64,000 bases of DNA, from assembly GCA_000720535.1 (NCBI GenBank), contig JOAZ01000004.1:124001-188000 (forward strand). Reading direction: 5' to 3'. The translations under genes and the position numbers were made by a program. Shown piece after piece: positions 28,557-37,816 of this stretch. The notes beneath the pieces are model-generated. The model was not told where the DNA came from and did not search any database. It saw only the letters and a list, made by a program, of their open reading frames with translations. The stretch's first letter is position 1. The number at the start of each line of letters is the position of its first letter. The DNA is from Streptomyces halstedii (lineage in GTDB: Bacteria > Actinomycetota > Actinomycetes > Streptomycetales > Streptomycetaceae).

Positions 28557-29642
28557 ATGGCGGACTCGAAGCGCGGGGCCGGGCCGGCGGACGACGACGG
28601 CCCCGCGCTCCCCGACGCCGTCGAACGGCGCCCGCGCGAGGCCGGCGTACGCCCCTCCCGGCCGGCCTCCGAGCCCGGCAGGGCCCTCGCGGAGACCGCC
28701 CCGAAACCGGGGCGGCGGCCGGAGCGGAAGCGGAGACACGGGCGGGAGAGGGCCCCGCGCACCGCGGGCGACCATGTGCTCGCCTACGTACGCCACCAGG
28801 CCGAGGCCCTCGTCCGGCTCGACCCCGCCGTACGCCGTGACCTGCCCGACTCCGTGCACCGGATGCGGGTCGCCACCCGCCGGCTGCGCGGCACCCTGCG
28901 GACCTACCGCACGGTGCTCGACCCGGACGCCACCGGGCCGGTCCGCGACGAGCTGAAGTGGCTGGCCGCCGAACTCGGGACCGAGCGCGACCTGGAAGTC
29001 CTCGACGCGCGCCTCCACGCCCGGCTCGACGCCGCGCCCCGCACCGACCTCCTCGGCCCCGTACGGGCCCGGCTGACGCTCTCCTCGGCCGCCCGGCGCG
29101 CCGAGGCACGGCACCGGCTGCTGTCCGTCCTGGACGGGGACCGCTACCTCGCGCTCCTCGACGCCCTGGACGCGCTCCTCGCCGACCCGCCGCTGCTGCC
29201 GCGTGCCGACCGGGCCCCCGAGGACGTCCTGCCCCGCGCCGTCCTGAAGGAGTACCGGCGCCTGGCCGGAAGGATCCGGCACGCCCAGGAGCAGCCGCCT
29301 GGCCCCGGCCGCGACACGGCCCTGCACGACGCCCGCAAGGCCGCCAAACGCGTCCGGTACGCCGCCGAGGCCGCCCGGCCCGCCCTGGGCCGCCCCGCCG
29401 AGAGGTTCGCCGCGCGGATGACGACGGTCCAGAAGGTCCTCGGCGACCACCAGGACAGCGTCGTCGCCCGGGACGCCCTGCGCGCCCTGGCCGCCGAGGC
29501 GCACGGCGCGGGGGAGTCCGCGTTCACCTGGGGCCTGCTGTACGGGCGGGAGGAGGCCGCCGCGGCCGCACGCGAACGCGAGCTGCCCCGGGTCTGGGCC
29601 CGCGCCTCGCGCCCCGGGCCGCGGAAGGCGCTGAAGGGCTGA
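28557..29642 (+). CDS. CHAD-domain protein
   Basis: 361 residues from ATG 28557, preferred over ATG 28548 because GGAAGG then lies 9 nt upstream instead of abutting the start. The first 75 residues are Arg/Pro-rich and disordered. The rest is an all-helical CHAD domain with the hallmark HRMRVATRRLRGTLRTYR (about 100-117) and a second conserved basic segment LHDARKAAKRVRYAAE. CHAD domains are histidine- and arginine-rich and have been linked to polyphosphate binding. No CYTH/triphosphatase domain is fused and no polyphosphate kinase is adjacent. It may be the last gene of the mre operon or independent. Confidence 0.9.
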   Translation: MADSKRGAGPADDDGPALPDAVERRPREAGVRPSRPASEPGRALAETAPKPGRRPERKRRHGRERAPRTAGDHVLAYVRHQAEALVRLDPAVRRDLPDSVHRMRVATRRLRGTLRTYRTVLDPDATGPVRDELKWLAAELGTERDLEVLDARLHARLDAAPRTDLLGPVRARLTLSSAARRAEARHRLLSVLDGDRYLALLDALDALLADPPLLPRADRAPEDVLPRAVLKEYRRLAGRIRHAQEQPPGPGRDTALHDARKAAKRVRYAAEAARPALGRPAERFAARMTTVQKVLGDHQDSVVARDALRALAAEAHGAGESAFTWGLLYGREEAAAAARERELPRVWARASRPGPRKALKG

Positions 29643-29693
29643 GGCGCACGGTACGCTGAATGGTCACCCCTGCCAGCTCACGAAGGTCCTCAG

Positions 29694-31619
29694 ATGTCTG
29701 CCGAGTCGGTCTTCCCACAGCTCGAAGCTCTGCTCCCGCATGTGCAGAAGCCCATCCAGTACGTCGGCGGCGAGCTGAACTCCACCGTCAAACCGTGGGA
29801 CGAGAGCGACGTCCGCTGGGCGCTGATGTACCCCGACGCCTACGAGGTGGGGCTCCCCAACCAGGGCGTCATGATCCTCTACGAGGTGCTCAACGAGCGG
29901 GACGGTGTGCTGGCCGAGCGCACCTACAGCGTCTGGCCGGACCTCGAAGAGCTGATGCGCGAGCACAAGGTGCCGCAGTTCACCGTGGACAGCCACCGGC
30001 CCGTCGGCGCCTTCGACGTGTTCGGGCTGAGCTTCTCCACCGAGCTCGGCTACACCAACATGCTCACGGCCCTGGACCTGGCGGGCATCCCGCTGGACGC
30101 CAAGGACCGGACCGTCGACCACCCGATCGTGCTGGCCGGCGGCCACGCCGCGTTCAACCCCGAGCCGATCGCGGACTTCATCGACTGCGCGGTCATCGGC
30201 GACGGCGAGCAGGCCGTCCTGGAGATCACCGAGATCGTCCGCGCCTGGAAGGCCGAGGGGCGCCCCGGAGGCCGCGAGGAGGTGCTGTTCCGGCTGGCGA
30301 GGACGGGCGGCGTCTACGTCCCCGGCTTCTACGACGTCGAGTACCTGCCGGACGGCCGCATCGGCCGCGTCGTCCCCAACCGGTCCGGTGTGCCGTGGCG
30401 CGTCTCCAAGCACACCGTCATGGACCTCGACGAATGGCCGTACCCGAAGCAGCCCCTCGTCCCGCTCGCCGAGACCGTCCACGAGCGGATGTCCGTCGAG
30501 ATCTTCCGCGGCTGCACCCGCGGCTGCCGTTTCTGCCAGGCCGGCATGATCACGCGCCCCGTGCGGGAGCGAAGCATCACCGGCATCGGCGAGATGGTCG
30601 AGAAGGGCCTCAAGGCCACCGGCTTCGAGGAGGTCGGCCTCCTCTCGCTCTCCTCCGCAGACCACACCGAGATCGGGGAGATCGCCAAGGGCCTCGCCGA
30701 CCGGTACACCGAGGACAAGATCGGCCTCTCGCTGCCCTCCACCCGCGTCGACGCCTTCAACGTGGACCTGGCCAACGAGCTGACCCGCAACGGCCGCAGG
30801 TCCGGGCTCACCTTCGCCCCCGAGGGCGGCTCCGAGCGCATGCGCAAGGTCATCAACAAGATGGTCTCGGAGGAGGACCTGATCCGCACGGTCGCCACCG
30901 CCTACGGCAACGGCTGGCGCCAGGTGAAGCTGTACTTCATGTGCGGCCTGCCCACCGAGACCGACGAGGACGTCCTCCAGATCGGTGACATGGCGGTCAA
31001 CGTGATCGCCAAGGGCCGCGAGGTCTCCGGCCAGAACGACATCCGCTGCACCGTCTCCATCGGCGGGTTCGTGCCGAAGCCGCACACCCCCTTCCAGTGG
31101 GCGCCCCAGCTGGGCGTCGAGGAGACCGACGCCCGGCTGGCCAAGCTCCGCGACAAGATCCGCGGCGACAAGAAGTACGGCCGCTCCATCGGCTTCCGCT
31201 ACCACGACGGCAAGCCCGGCATCGTCGAGGGCCTGCTCTCCCGGGGCGACCGCCGGGTCGGCGCCGTCATCCGCGCCGTCTACGAGTCCGGCGGCCGCTT
31301 CGACGGCTGGCGCGAGCACTTCAGCTACGACCTGTGGATGAAGTGCGCCGAGCGGACCCTGCCGGACGCCGGCGTGGACGTCGACTGGTACACCACCCGC
31401 GAGCGGACGTACGAGGAGGTCCTGCCCTGGGACCACCTGGACTCCGGCCTCGACAAGGACTGGCTCTGGGAGGACTGGCAGGACGCCCTCGACGAGACCG
31501 AGGTCGAGGACTGCCGCTGGACGCCGTGCTTCGACTGCGGGGTGTGCCCGCAGATGGACACCAGCATCCAGATCGGCCCCACCGGCAAGAAGCTGCTGCC
31601 GCTCACCGTGGTCAAGTAG
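29694..31619 (+). CDS. TIGR03960-type radical SAM protein with B12-binding-like domain
   Basis: 641 residues. An N-terminal cobalamin-binding-like Rossmann domain (about 40-200, with HPIVLAGGHAAFNPEPIADF) is followed by a radical SAM core. The [4Fe-4S]/SAM motif is Cys274-x3-Cys278-x2-Cys281 (GCTRGCRFCQAG). A C-terminal cysteine cluster CFDCGVCPQMD suggests an additional iron-sulfur or zinc site. It is followed by a DUF2344 gene, and this pairing defines the TIGR03960/TIGR03936 system widespread in actinobacteria and clostridia. The reaction is unknown; a tRNA or rRNA modification has been suggested by context only. Confidence 0.92.
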   Translation: MSAESVFPQLEALLPHVQKPIQYVGGELNSTVKPWDESDVRWALMYPDAYEVGLPNQGVMILYEVLNERDGVLAERTYSVWPDLEELMREHKVPQFTVDSHRPVGAFDVFGLSFSTELGYTNMLTALDLAGIPLDAKDRTVDHPIVLAGGHAAFNPEPIADFIDCAVIGDGEQAVLEITEIVRAWKAEGRPGGREEVLFRLARTGGVYVPGFYDVEYLPDGRIGRVVPNRSGVPWRVSKHTVMDLDEWPYPKQPLVPLAETVHERMSVEIFRGCTRGCRFCQAGMITRPVRERSITGIGEMVEKGLKATGFEEVGLLSLSSADHTEIGEIAKGLADRYTEDKIGLSLPSTRVDAFNVDLANELTRNGRRSGLTFAPEGGSERMRKVINKMVSEEDLIRTVATAYGNGWRQVKLYFMCGLPTETDEDVLQIGDMAVNVIAKGREVSGQNDIRCTVSIGGFVPKPHTPFQWAPQLGVEETDARLAKLRDKIRGDKKYGRSIGFRYHDGKPGIVEGLLSRGDRRVGAVIRAVYESGGRFDGWREHFSYDLWMKCAERTLPDAGVDVDWYTTRERTYEEVLPWDHLDSGLDKDWLWEDWQDALDETEVEDCRWTPCFDCGVCPQMDTSIQIGPTGKKLLPLTVVK

Positions 31620-31651
31620 CACCCGCGGAACACCCGGGCGACGGCCCGGTG

Positions 31652-31691
31652 ACGAACGCCCGGCCCGGCACCGCCCGGTCCGGGCGTTCGT
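31652..31691 (+). terminator. Terminator after the radical SAM gene
   Basis: Perfect 12-bp stem (31652-31663 with 31680-31691) with a 16-nt GC-rich loop. Its right arm is part of the first copy of the adjacent tandem repeat. Confidence 0.6.
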
Positions 31692-31770
31692 GTCCCGTAC
31701 GGGTCCGGACCGGTCCGGGTGTTCGTGTCGCGTACGGTCTGGACAGGTCCGGGCGTCCGTGTCGCCGCGC
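31676..31770. repeat. Three degenerate tandem copies of a ~35-bp unit
   Basis: Units start at 31676 (35 bp), 31711 (34 bp) and 31745 (partial). Each begins GGTCCGGG(C/T)GT(T/C)CGTGTC after one base. The first two continue into a CGTACGG block. Confidence 0.75.
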
Positions 31771-32044
31771 GCGGCCCGTGAAGCGCCTGCCTCCGCACCG
31801 GGCACGCGGCACGCCGGGACGCCCGCCGGGTCCGGCTGGGAACGCCGCAGGTCACGCCAGTGCGGGAACGCGACGGGTGTGCTGCGCGTACCCTGGGTAG
31901 GACAACGACTGTCCCCAGTGCGGCGCCCGCACCAGAGTTCTCCCCGACCGCCAGGCGGGGGTGAGCCGGAGCGGCACCCCGGGGAACCCCGTACTTCGTG
32001 GGCGGTACGCCACCGCGTCCGCCCCGCACCGAGGAGAAGAACCA

Positions 32045-32869
32045 CTGGGCAAGCGACAGCCCGAAGGCCCGCCGCCCGCACCGGCGGTGCAGCGCATCCG
32101 ACTGCGCTACACCAAGCGGGGCCGCCTCCGGTTCACCAGTCACCGAGACTTCCAGCGTGCCTTCGAGCGGGCGCTGCGCCGCTCCGAGGTACCGATGGCC
32201 TACTCGGCGGGTTTCACCCCGCACCCCAAGGTCTCGTACGCCAACGCCGCCCCCACCGGCACCGGCAGCGAGGCCGAGTTCCTGGAGATCGCCCTGACCG
32301 AGGCCCGCGACCCGGCCGTCCTGCGCGAGCTGCTCGACGCGTCCATGCCCGTGGGCCTCGACATCACCGACGCCGTGGAGGCCCGTACCCCGGGCCTCGC
32401 CGACCGGCTGACCGCCTCCGTGTGGGAGATGCGGCTGGACCGGGTCGCGGTCGAGGACGCGCTCGCGGCCGTCGAGGCCTTCCTCGCGGCCGGGACCGTC
32501 GAGGTGCAGCGCCGGGCGAAGAACGGGATGCGCAGCTTCGACGCCCGCGCCGCCGTCGTGGACCTGAAGGTGCTTGATCCACAGCCTGATAGGTCCGGGG
32601 ACGCGCCTTGTGCGATACTGCGGCTGGTTGTGCGGCACGAGACACCCGCCGTGCGACCCGACGACGTCCTGTCCGGTCTCCGAGCTGTGGCCGACCTGGC
32701 GCCGCCGGTCCCCGCAGCGGTGACCAGGCTGGCGCAGGGGCTCTTCGACGAGGAGTCCGGCACGGTGACCGACCCGCTCGCGCCCGACCGCGAGGCAGCC
32801 CCGGCCGTTTCCATTCCGGCCGACCGGGCCGCCGTCGCGACGGCGCCTGACGGTGCAGTTTCCGCGTAA
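32045..32869 (+). CDS. TIGR03936/DUF2344 radical-SAM-associated protein, probable CTG start
   Basis: 274 residues if read from CTG 32045 (MGKRQPEGPPPAP). It contains the DUF2344 signature VQRIRLRYTKRGRLRFTSHR near residue 15 and SAGFTPHPKVSYANA. It is the usual companion of the TIGR03960 radical SAM protein encoded upstream. The strong ribosome site GAGGAGAAG (32031-32039) fits only the CTG. In-frame alternatives are GTG 31961, which adds 28 residues of non-protein-like sequence, and GTG 32087, which has a poor ribosome site and starts at the conserved VQRIRLRY. Function is unknown beyond the pairing. Confidence 0.87.
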   Translation: MGKRQPEGPPPAPAVQRIRLRYTKRGRLRFTSHRDFQRAFERALRRSEVPMAYSAGFTPHPKVSYANAAPTGTGSEAEFLEIALTEARDPAVLRELLDASMPVGLDITDAVEARTPGLADRLTASVWEMRLDRVAVEDALAAVEAFLAAGTVEVQRRAKNGMRSFDARAAVVDLKVLDPQPDRSGDAPCAILRLVVRHETPAVRPDDVLSGLRAVADLAPPVPAAVTRLAQGLFDEESGTVTDPLAPDREAAPAVSIPADRAAVATAPDGAVSA

Positions 32870-33097
32870 GGCGGTCGTTGTAGCGCAGCCCTCGGACCCG
32901 GGAACCACCTGGGTCGGGCCGCGCACCGCCCCATAAGACTTTCGCCAGGCCGTGCGTGACCGCGTACGGAACCGGCGAGCCATACATCAGCTCCCGTGCG
33001 GCGCCCGCGCCCCGGAGGGCGCCTCGCGCACATCACGCGAGGTGTTCCGACCGGAATCAGACGCGGCGCCCGGGAGCGCGACGGGAGAACCGCCCGC

Positions 33098-36000
33098 ATG
33101 CACGAGCCGAACGAAACCGGTACGCCCGGAATCACCGACGACACCAGCAACGCCCCCGGGGACAAGCTGCCGCCGCGCCGCAGGCGCCGCGCCGCCTCCC
33201 GCCCGGCCGGGCCGCCGACCGGCGCCCCGGGCGCGGCCGCCGCCGAGGAGACCACGCCGGCCATACCGGCCGAGGACAGCCCGACGGCCGCCGCCGACGC
33301 CCCGGCCGAGGCCGCGCCCGCGGCCCGCCCGCGCCGCCGCGCCGTACGCAAGGCCACCGCCCCGGCGGGAGCCCCGCAGACCGCCGAGACCGTGGAATCC
33401 GCCGCACCGGCCGCCGACGGCGACGGACAGGACACGCCGACCGGGGCCGTCGAGCGGAACGAGGTCGCGGAGGCCGTCGAGGCCGCGCCCGCCGCCCGTC
33501 CGCGCCGCCGCGCCACCCGTAAGGCGACCGCCCCGGCGGGCGCGCCGAAGCCGGTCGGGGAACCGGCCGAGGCCGTGGCCGCTGAAGAGGCGGCCCCCGT
33601 GGAGGCGGCCCCCGAAGAGGAGGAGACGGAAGAGACCGAGGAGGCCGCCGTGGAGCCGGCGCCCGCGGCCCCCCGTGCCCGCCGCCGAGCCGTTCGTAAG
33701 GCGACCGCCCCGGCCGGTGCCCCGCAGGCCGCCGAGGAGACCGAGCCGGTCCCGGCCGCCGAGCCCGCCACCCCCGAGCCCGCCGCCACCGAGCCGGTCG
33801 CCCAGGCCCCCGTGGCCGAGCCCGCCGCCGCCCCGCGCGGTCGTGGCCGGCGCCGCGCCTCGGCCCCGGCCGGGACGCCGCAGGGCGTACGCCCGTCCGC
33901 CGAGGCCGAGAGCGCCACGGCGGCCGAGCCGGTCGCCGAGCCCGCCGCCCCCGCCGAGGCACCCGCGGCCGAAGCGGCCGCCGGGACGCCCGCCGCCGAG
34001 GCGCCCCGGGGCCGCCGCCGTGCCGTCCGTAAGGCCACCGCCCCGGCCGGTGCCCCGCAGGCCGCCGAGGAGCCCGTCGAGACCCCGGCCGCCGGGACCG
34101 GCGAGAGCCTGCCCGCCGCCGTGGCCGAGGAGCTGGCCGCCGAGGCCGACGAGGTCGAGGAGGCGGCACCGCGAGGCCGCCAGCGCCGCCGGGCCACCGC
34201 CCCCGCCGGTCGTCCGGAGTTCACCGCCAAGGCCGAGGAGCCGGTGCGCAAGGGCCGCCGCGCGGCGCGCCCCGCCGTGGCCGTCTTCCAGGCCCCGGTC
34301 TTCGCCGAGCCGATGTTCCAGACCCCGGAGACCGCCGCGGCCGCCGCGGCCGCGTCCGGTTCCGCGTCCCCGTACGACGAGAGCGACACGTACGAGGACG
34401 AGAAGCCCCAGGAGCGGACCCCGCGCGCGAGCGGCGGACAGCAGCCCGCCGCCGAGCCGGCCGCCGAGACCGCCGCGCCCGCGCAGGAGACCGAGACGGC
34501 GCCGCAGGGCGGTTCGCGCCGTCGCCGCCGCCGTCGCGGTGAGACCGTCGAGACCGAGCCCGCCGCGACCCCGGTCACCCTCCCCGCCGAGCAGCGCGAG
34601 GAGACGGCCGAGGCCGAGGCGGAGACCGACACGGACACCGAGCACGAGGGTGACGAGTCCGACGAGTACGGGGACCGGCCCTCACGCCGTCGCCGCCGCG
34701 GTGGCCGTCGCCGCCGCCGGGGCGAGAGCGGCGACACGGAGGACGGCGAGCAGCAGGAGCAGCACGACGATCAGGCCGCCGGGTCCTCCGAGGACGAGCG
34801 GACCTCCCGGGACGAGGACGAGGACGAGGACCACGAGTCCTCCGCGTCCGGCTCCAGCAGCAGCCGTCGCCGTCGCAGGCGTCGCCGCCGCAGCGGGGAC
34901 GCCTCGGGCGAGGAGGTCAACACGGGCGCGGACGACCCGGAGCGTACGGTCGTCAAGGTCCGCGAGCCCCGCAAGAAGGAGGCCGAGCGCGAGCCCGGCA
35001 CCGGCTTCGACGAGGTCCAGTCCATCAAGGGCTCGACCCGCATGGAGGCCAAGAAGCAGCGCCGCCGCGAGGGCCGTGAGCAGGGCCGCCGACGCGTCCC
35101 GATCATCACCGAGGCCGAGTTCCTGGCCCGCCGCGAAGCGGTCGAGCGTGTGATGGTCGTCCGCCAGAGCGGTGAGCGCACCCAGATCGGTGTCCTTGAG
35201 GACAACGTGCTCGTCGAGCACTACGTCAACAAGGAGCAGGCCACCAGCTACGTCGGCAACGTCTACCTGGGCAAGGTGCAGAACGTCCTGCCGTCCATGG
35301 AGGCCGCGTTCGTCGACATCGGCAAGGGCCGCAACGCCGTCCTGTACGCGGGCGAGGTCAACTTCGAGGCGCTGGGCATGGCTCACGGGCCGCGCCGCAT
35401 CGAGAGCGCGCTGAAGTCCGGCCAGTCCGTCCTCGTGCAGGTGACGAAGGACCCGATCGGCCACAAGGGCGCCCGTCTGACGAGCCAGGTCTCGCTGCCG
35501 GGCCGCTACCTGGTCTACGTGCCCGAGGGCTCGATGACCGGCATCAGCCGCAAGCTGCCCGACACCGAGCGCGCCCGGCTGAAGACCATCCTCAAGAAGA
35601 TCGTCCCCGAGGACGCGGGCGTCATCGTGCGCACCGCCGCCGAGGGCGCCAGCGAGGACGAGCTGCGCCGCGACGTCGAGCGGCTCCAGGGCCAGTGGGA
35701 CGAGATCCAGAAGAAGGCGAAGGGCACCACCGGCTCCAACGCGCCGACGCTGCTCTACGGCGAGCCGGACATGACCGTCCGGGTCGTCCGCGACATCTTC
35801 AACGAGGACTTCTCGAAGGTGATCGTCAGTGGTGACGACGCCTGGGACACCATCCACGGATACGTCTCGCAGGTGGCGCCGGACCTCAACGACCGGCTGT
35901 CGCGCTGGACCTCCGAGGTCGACGTCTTCGCGACCTACCGCATCGACGAGCAGCTGATGAAGGCGCTGGACCGCAAGGTCTACCTGCCGAGCGGCGGTTC

Positions 36001-37474
36001 GCTGGTGATCGACAAGACCGAGGCGATGGTCGTCGTCGACGTCAACACCGGCAAGTTCACCGGTCAGGGCGGGAACCTCGAAGAGACCGTCACCAAGAAC
36101 AACCTGGAGGCGGCCGAGGAGATCGTGCGCCAGCTGCGGCTGCGCGACCTCGGCGGCATCGTCGTCGTCGACTTCATCGACATGGTGCTGGAGTCCAACC
36201 GGGACCTGGTGCTCCGGCGCCTGCTGGAGTGCCTGGGCCGTGACCGTACGAAGCACCAGGTGGCCGAGGTCACGTCGCTGGGCCTCGTCCAGATGACCCG
36301 TAAGCGGGTGGGCCAGGGACTGCTGGAGTCCTTCTCCGAGACCTGCGTCCACTGCAACGGGCGCGGTGTCATCGTCCACATGGAGCAGCCCACCACCACG
36401 GGCGGCGGCGGTGGCGGCGGCAAGCGGTCCAAGAAGCGCGGCCGCGGCGGCGCCGGACACGAGCACGAGCACGACCACGAGCAGCAGGCGCCGCAGCACG
36501 AGCACGCCGACCACCCGGGCGAGAGCGAGGCGGAGGTGGCCGCCGAGGTGGCCGCCCCGGTCGCGCTGCCCGAACCGGAGTTCGGCGCGGACGAGGAGCT
36601 GTACAGCAGCCCGGCCGAGGCCGAGGCGGCGGCGTCGCGCGGCCGTGGCCGCCGACGGGCCACCCGTAAGGCGACGGCCCCGGCCGGCGCCCCGCAGGCG
36701 GCCGCCGCACCGGCCCCCCAGGCCGGGCAGGTCCCGGCCGAGGCGGAGCCGCAGCGGCCCGAGCCCGTGGAGGAGGCCCCGCGGGCGGTACCGGAAGCGG
36801 CAGCCCCTGAGGCGGCTGAGGCTCCCGAGGCTCCCGAGGCCGCGCCCCCGGCCCGTACGCGTCGTCGCGCCACCCGCAAGGCGACCGCTCCGGCGGGCTC
36901 GCCGAAGCAGGCCGACGTCCCGCAGCCGGTCCAGCCGGTCGAGCCCACGGCCGGGCCGGTCGCGGCCGAGGACCCGGTGGCCCCGCCGCCGCCCGCGGCC
37001 GAGGCGCCCGCCGCCGAACCGGAGGCTCCGGCCGTCGAGGAGGAGCCGGCCCCGGCCGCCCCGCCGCGCGCCCGCCGCCGGGTGACCCGCAAGGTCACCG
37101 CTCCGGCCGGTTCGCCGGAAGGCGCCGAGGCGGCCGAGGTCGTCGTGGTCGCGGACACCCCCGCGGACACCCCCGTGGCCGGACAGGCAGCTGACGGAGT
37201 CTCCGGTGAGCCGGAGGACACGGCGGCCGAGGAGGCGGAGGCACCGGTCAAGAAGACGGCGCGCAAGACCGCCAAGAAGGCGCCGGCGAAGAAGGCCCCG
37301 GCGGCGAAGGCTCCGGCGAAGAAGGCCGCCGCCAAGAAGACGGCTGCCAAGACCACCGCGAAGAAGACCACGGCGAAGAAGACGACGGCCAAGAAGGCGG
37401 CGACGAAGAAGACCGTCGCGGCCGAGCAGGCGTCGCCTTCGGTGACGGCCTCGGCACCCGCCGAGGACGCGTGA
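33098..37474 (+). CDS. rne: Ribonuclease E/G family endoribonuclease with long repetitive flanks
   Basis: 1458 residues from ATG 33098 (MHEPNETGTPG), behind GGGAG. Residues 1 to about 670 are Ala/Glu/Pro-rich with recurrent arginine clusters and the motif KATAPAGAP. The catalytic core spans about 680-1090: an S1 domain (IGVLEDNVLVEHYVNKEQ), DNase I-like acids in VVVDVNTGKFTG (about residue 977) and VVVDFIDM, and the Zn-link CVHCNGRG (about 1082). The C-terminal part again carries KATAPAG motifs. It ends in a Lys/Ala/Thr-rich, histone-H1-like tail from about 1385 (KKTARKTAKKAPAKK). The layout, with the catalytic core central, matches Streptomyces RNase ES. It processes rRNA and initiates mRNA decay; the flanks are the expected PNPase and RNA contact regions. 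Confidence 0.96.
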   Translation: MHEPNETGTPGITDDTSNAPGDKLPPRRRRRAASRPAGPPTGAPGAAAAEETTPAIPAEDSPTAAADAPAEAAPAARPRRRAVRKATAPAGAPQTAETVESAAPAADGDGQDTPTGAVERNEVAEAVEAAPAARPRRRATRKATAPAGAPKPVGEPAEAVAAEEAAPVEAAPEEEETEETEEAAVEPAPAAPRARRRAVRKATAPAGAPQAAEETEPVPAAEPATPEPAATEPVAQAPVAEPAAAPRGRGRRRASAPAGTPQGVRPSAEAESATAAEPVAEPAAPAEAPAAEAAAGTPAAEAPRGRRRAVRKATAPAGAPQAAEEPVETPAAGTGESLPAAVAEELAAEADEVEEAAPRGRQRRRATAPAGRPEFTAKAEEPVRKGRRAARPAVAVFQAPVFAEPMFQTPETAAAAAAASGSASPYDESDTYEDEKPQERTPRASGGQQPAAEPAAETAAPAQETETAPQGGSRRRRRRRGETVETEPAATPVTLPAEQREETAEAEAETDTDTEHEGDESDEYGDRPSRRRRRGGRRRRRGESGDTEDGEQQEQHDDQAAGSSEDERTSRDEDEDEDHESSASGSSSSRRRRRRRRRSGDASGEEVNTGADDPERTVVKVREPRKKEAEREPGTGFDEVQSIKGSTRMEAKKQRRREGREQGRRRVPIITEAEFLARREAVERVMVVRQSGERTQIGVLEDNVLVEHYVNKEQATSYVGNVYLGKVQNVLPSMEAAFVDIGKGRNAVLYAGEVNFEALGMAHGPRRIESALKSGQSVLVQVTKDPIGHKGARLTSQVSLPGRYLVYVPEGSMTGISRKLPDTERARLKTILKKIVPEDAGVIVRTAAEGASEDELRRDVERLQGQWDEIQKKAKGTTGSNAPTLLYGEPDMTVRVVRDIFNEDFSKVIVSGDDAWDTIHGYVSQVAPDLNDRLSRWTSEVDVFATYRIDEQLMKALDRKVYLPSGGSLVIDKTEAMVVVDVNTGKFTGQGGNLEETVTKNNLEAAEEIVRQLRLRDLGGIVVVDFIDMVLESNRDLVLRRLLECLGRDRTKHQVAEVTSLGLVQMTRKRVGQGLLESFSETCVHCNGRGVIVHMEQPTTTGGGGGGGKRSKKRGRGGAGHEHEHDHEQQAPQHEHADHPGESEAEVAAEVAAPVALPEPEFGADEELYSSPAEAEAAASRGRGRRRATRKATAPAGAPQAAAAPAPQAGQVPAEAEPQRPEPVEEAPRAVPEAAAPEAAEAPEAPEAAPPARTRRRATRKATAPAGSPKQADVPQPVQPVEPTAGPVAAEDPVAPPPPAAEAPAAEPEAPAVEEEPAPAAPPRARRRVTRKVTAPAGSPEGAEAAEVVVVADTPADTPVAGQAADGVSGEPEDTAAEEAEAPVKKTARKTAKKAPAKKAPAAKAPAKKAAAKKTAAKTTAKKTTAKKTTAKKAATKKTVAAEQASPSVTASAPAEDA

Positions 37475-37816
37475 CCTCCGGCCGGCCGGCCGGTTCGTAA
37501 CCGGTCGCACGTCGGTCCGTGTCCCGCTCTCACGCTGTGAGGGCGGGACACGGCTTTGTTTCAGAACTGATGCACAGGTGGGTCGGCGGGCCCGAAATCA
37601 CCTGAGAAATCCCTGATAATCTGACGACGGTCGCTGACTGTGAGGCTCCGGAGGGGGGTGACGGTCGGTGACCGATCCGGTTCAGGACAGGCCGGGCCCA
37701 GATTCCTCGGTAGGGCGTCGGCGTTGTGCCGGTGGGGTACGCGCGGCCTCGTAAGACGTCCCGCACCCCAGACCTCTGCCTGTGAAGAGCTCTTGCGGTG
37801 TTCAAGGAGGACGTCC
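37475..37816. other. rne / sugar-nucleotide locus junction
   Basis: 342 nt. The first part is the rne terminator (37517-37560). GATAAT at 37615-37620 is a plausible -10 for the following operon but has no good -35. No RNA gene is visible. It marks the left end of the accessory locus. Confidence 0.5.
37517..37560 (+). terminator. rne intrinsic terminator
   Basis: 17-bp stem with one G-T wobble (37517-37533 with 37537-37553), a 3-nt loop and a T-rich tail (ctttgttt), the most canonical intrinsic terminator in the window. Confidence 0.85.

Larger units (their letters stand above)
31620..32044. other. Intergenic region between the radical-SAM gene and its DUF2344 partner
   Basis: 425 nt holding a 12-bp terminator hairpin, a three-copy 34/35-bp degenerate tandem repeat and, further right, presumably the promoter of the DUF2344/rne side. 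I see no RNA gene. Confidence 0.5.

Noticed and set aside
34682-37510. 942-residue minus-strand ORF opposite rne
   Set aside because: Composition mirrors the repetitive coding strand; no recognisable motif.
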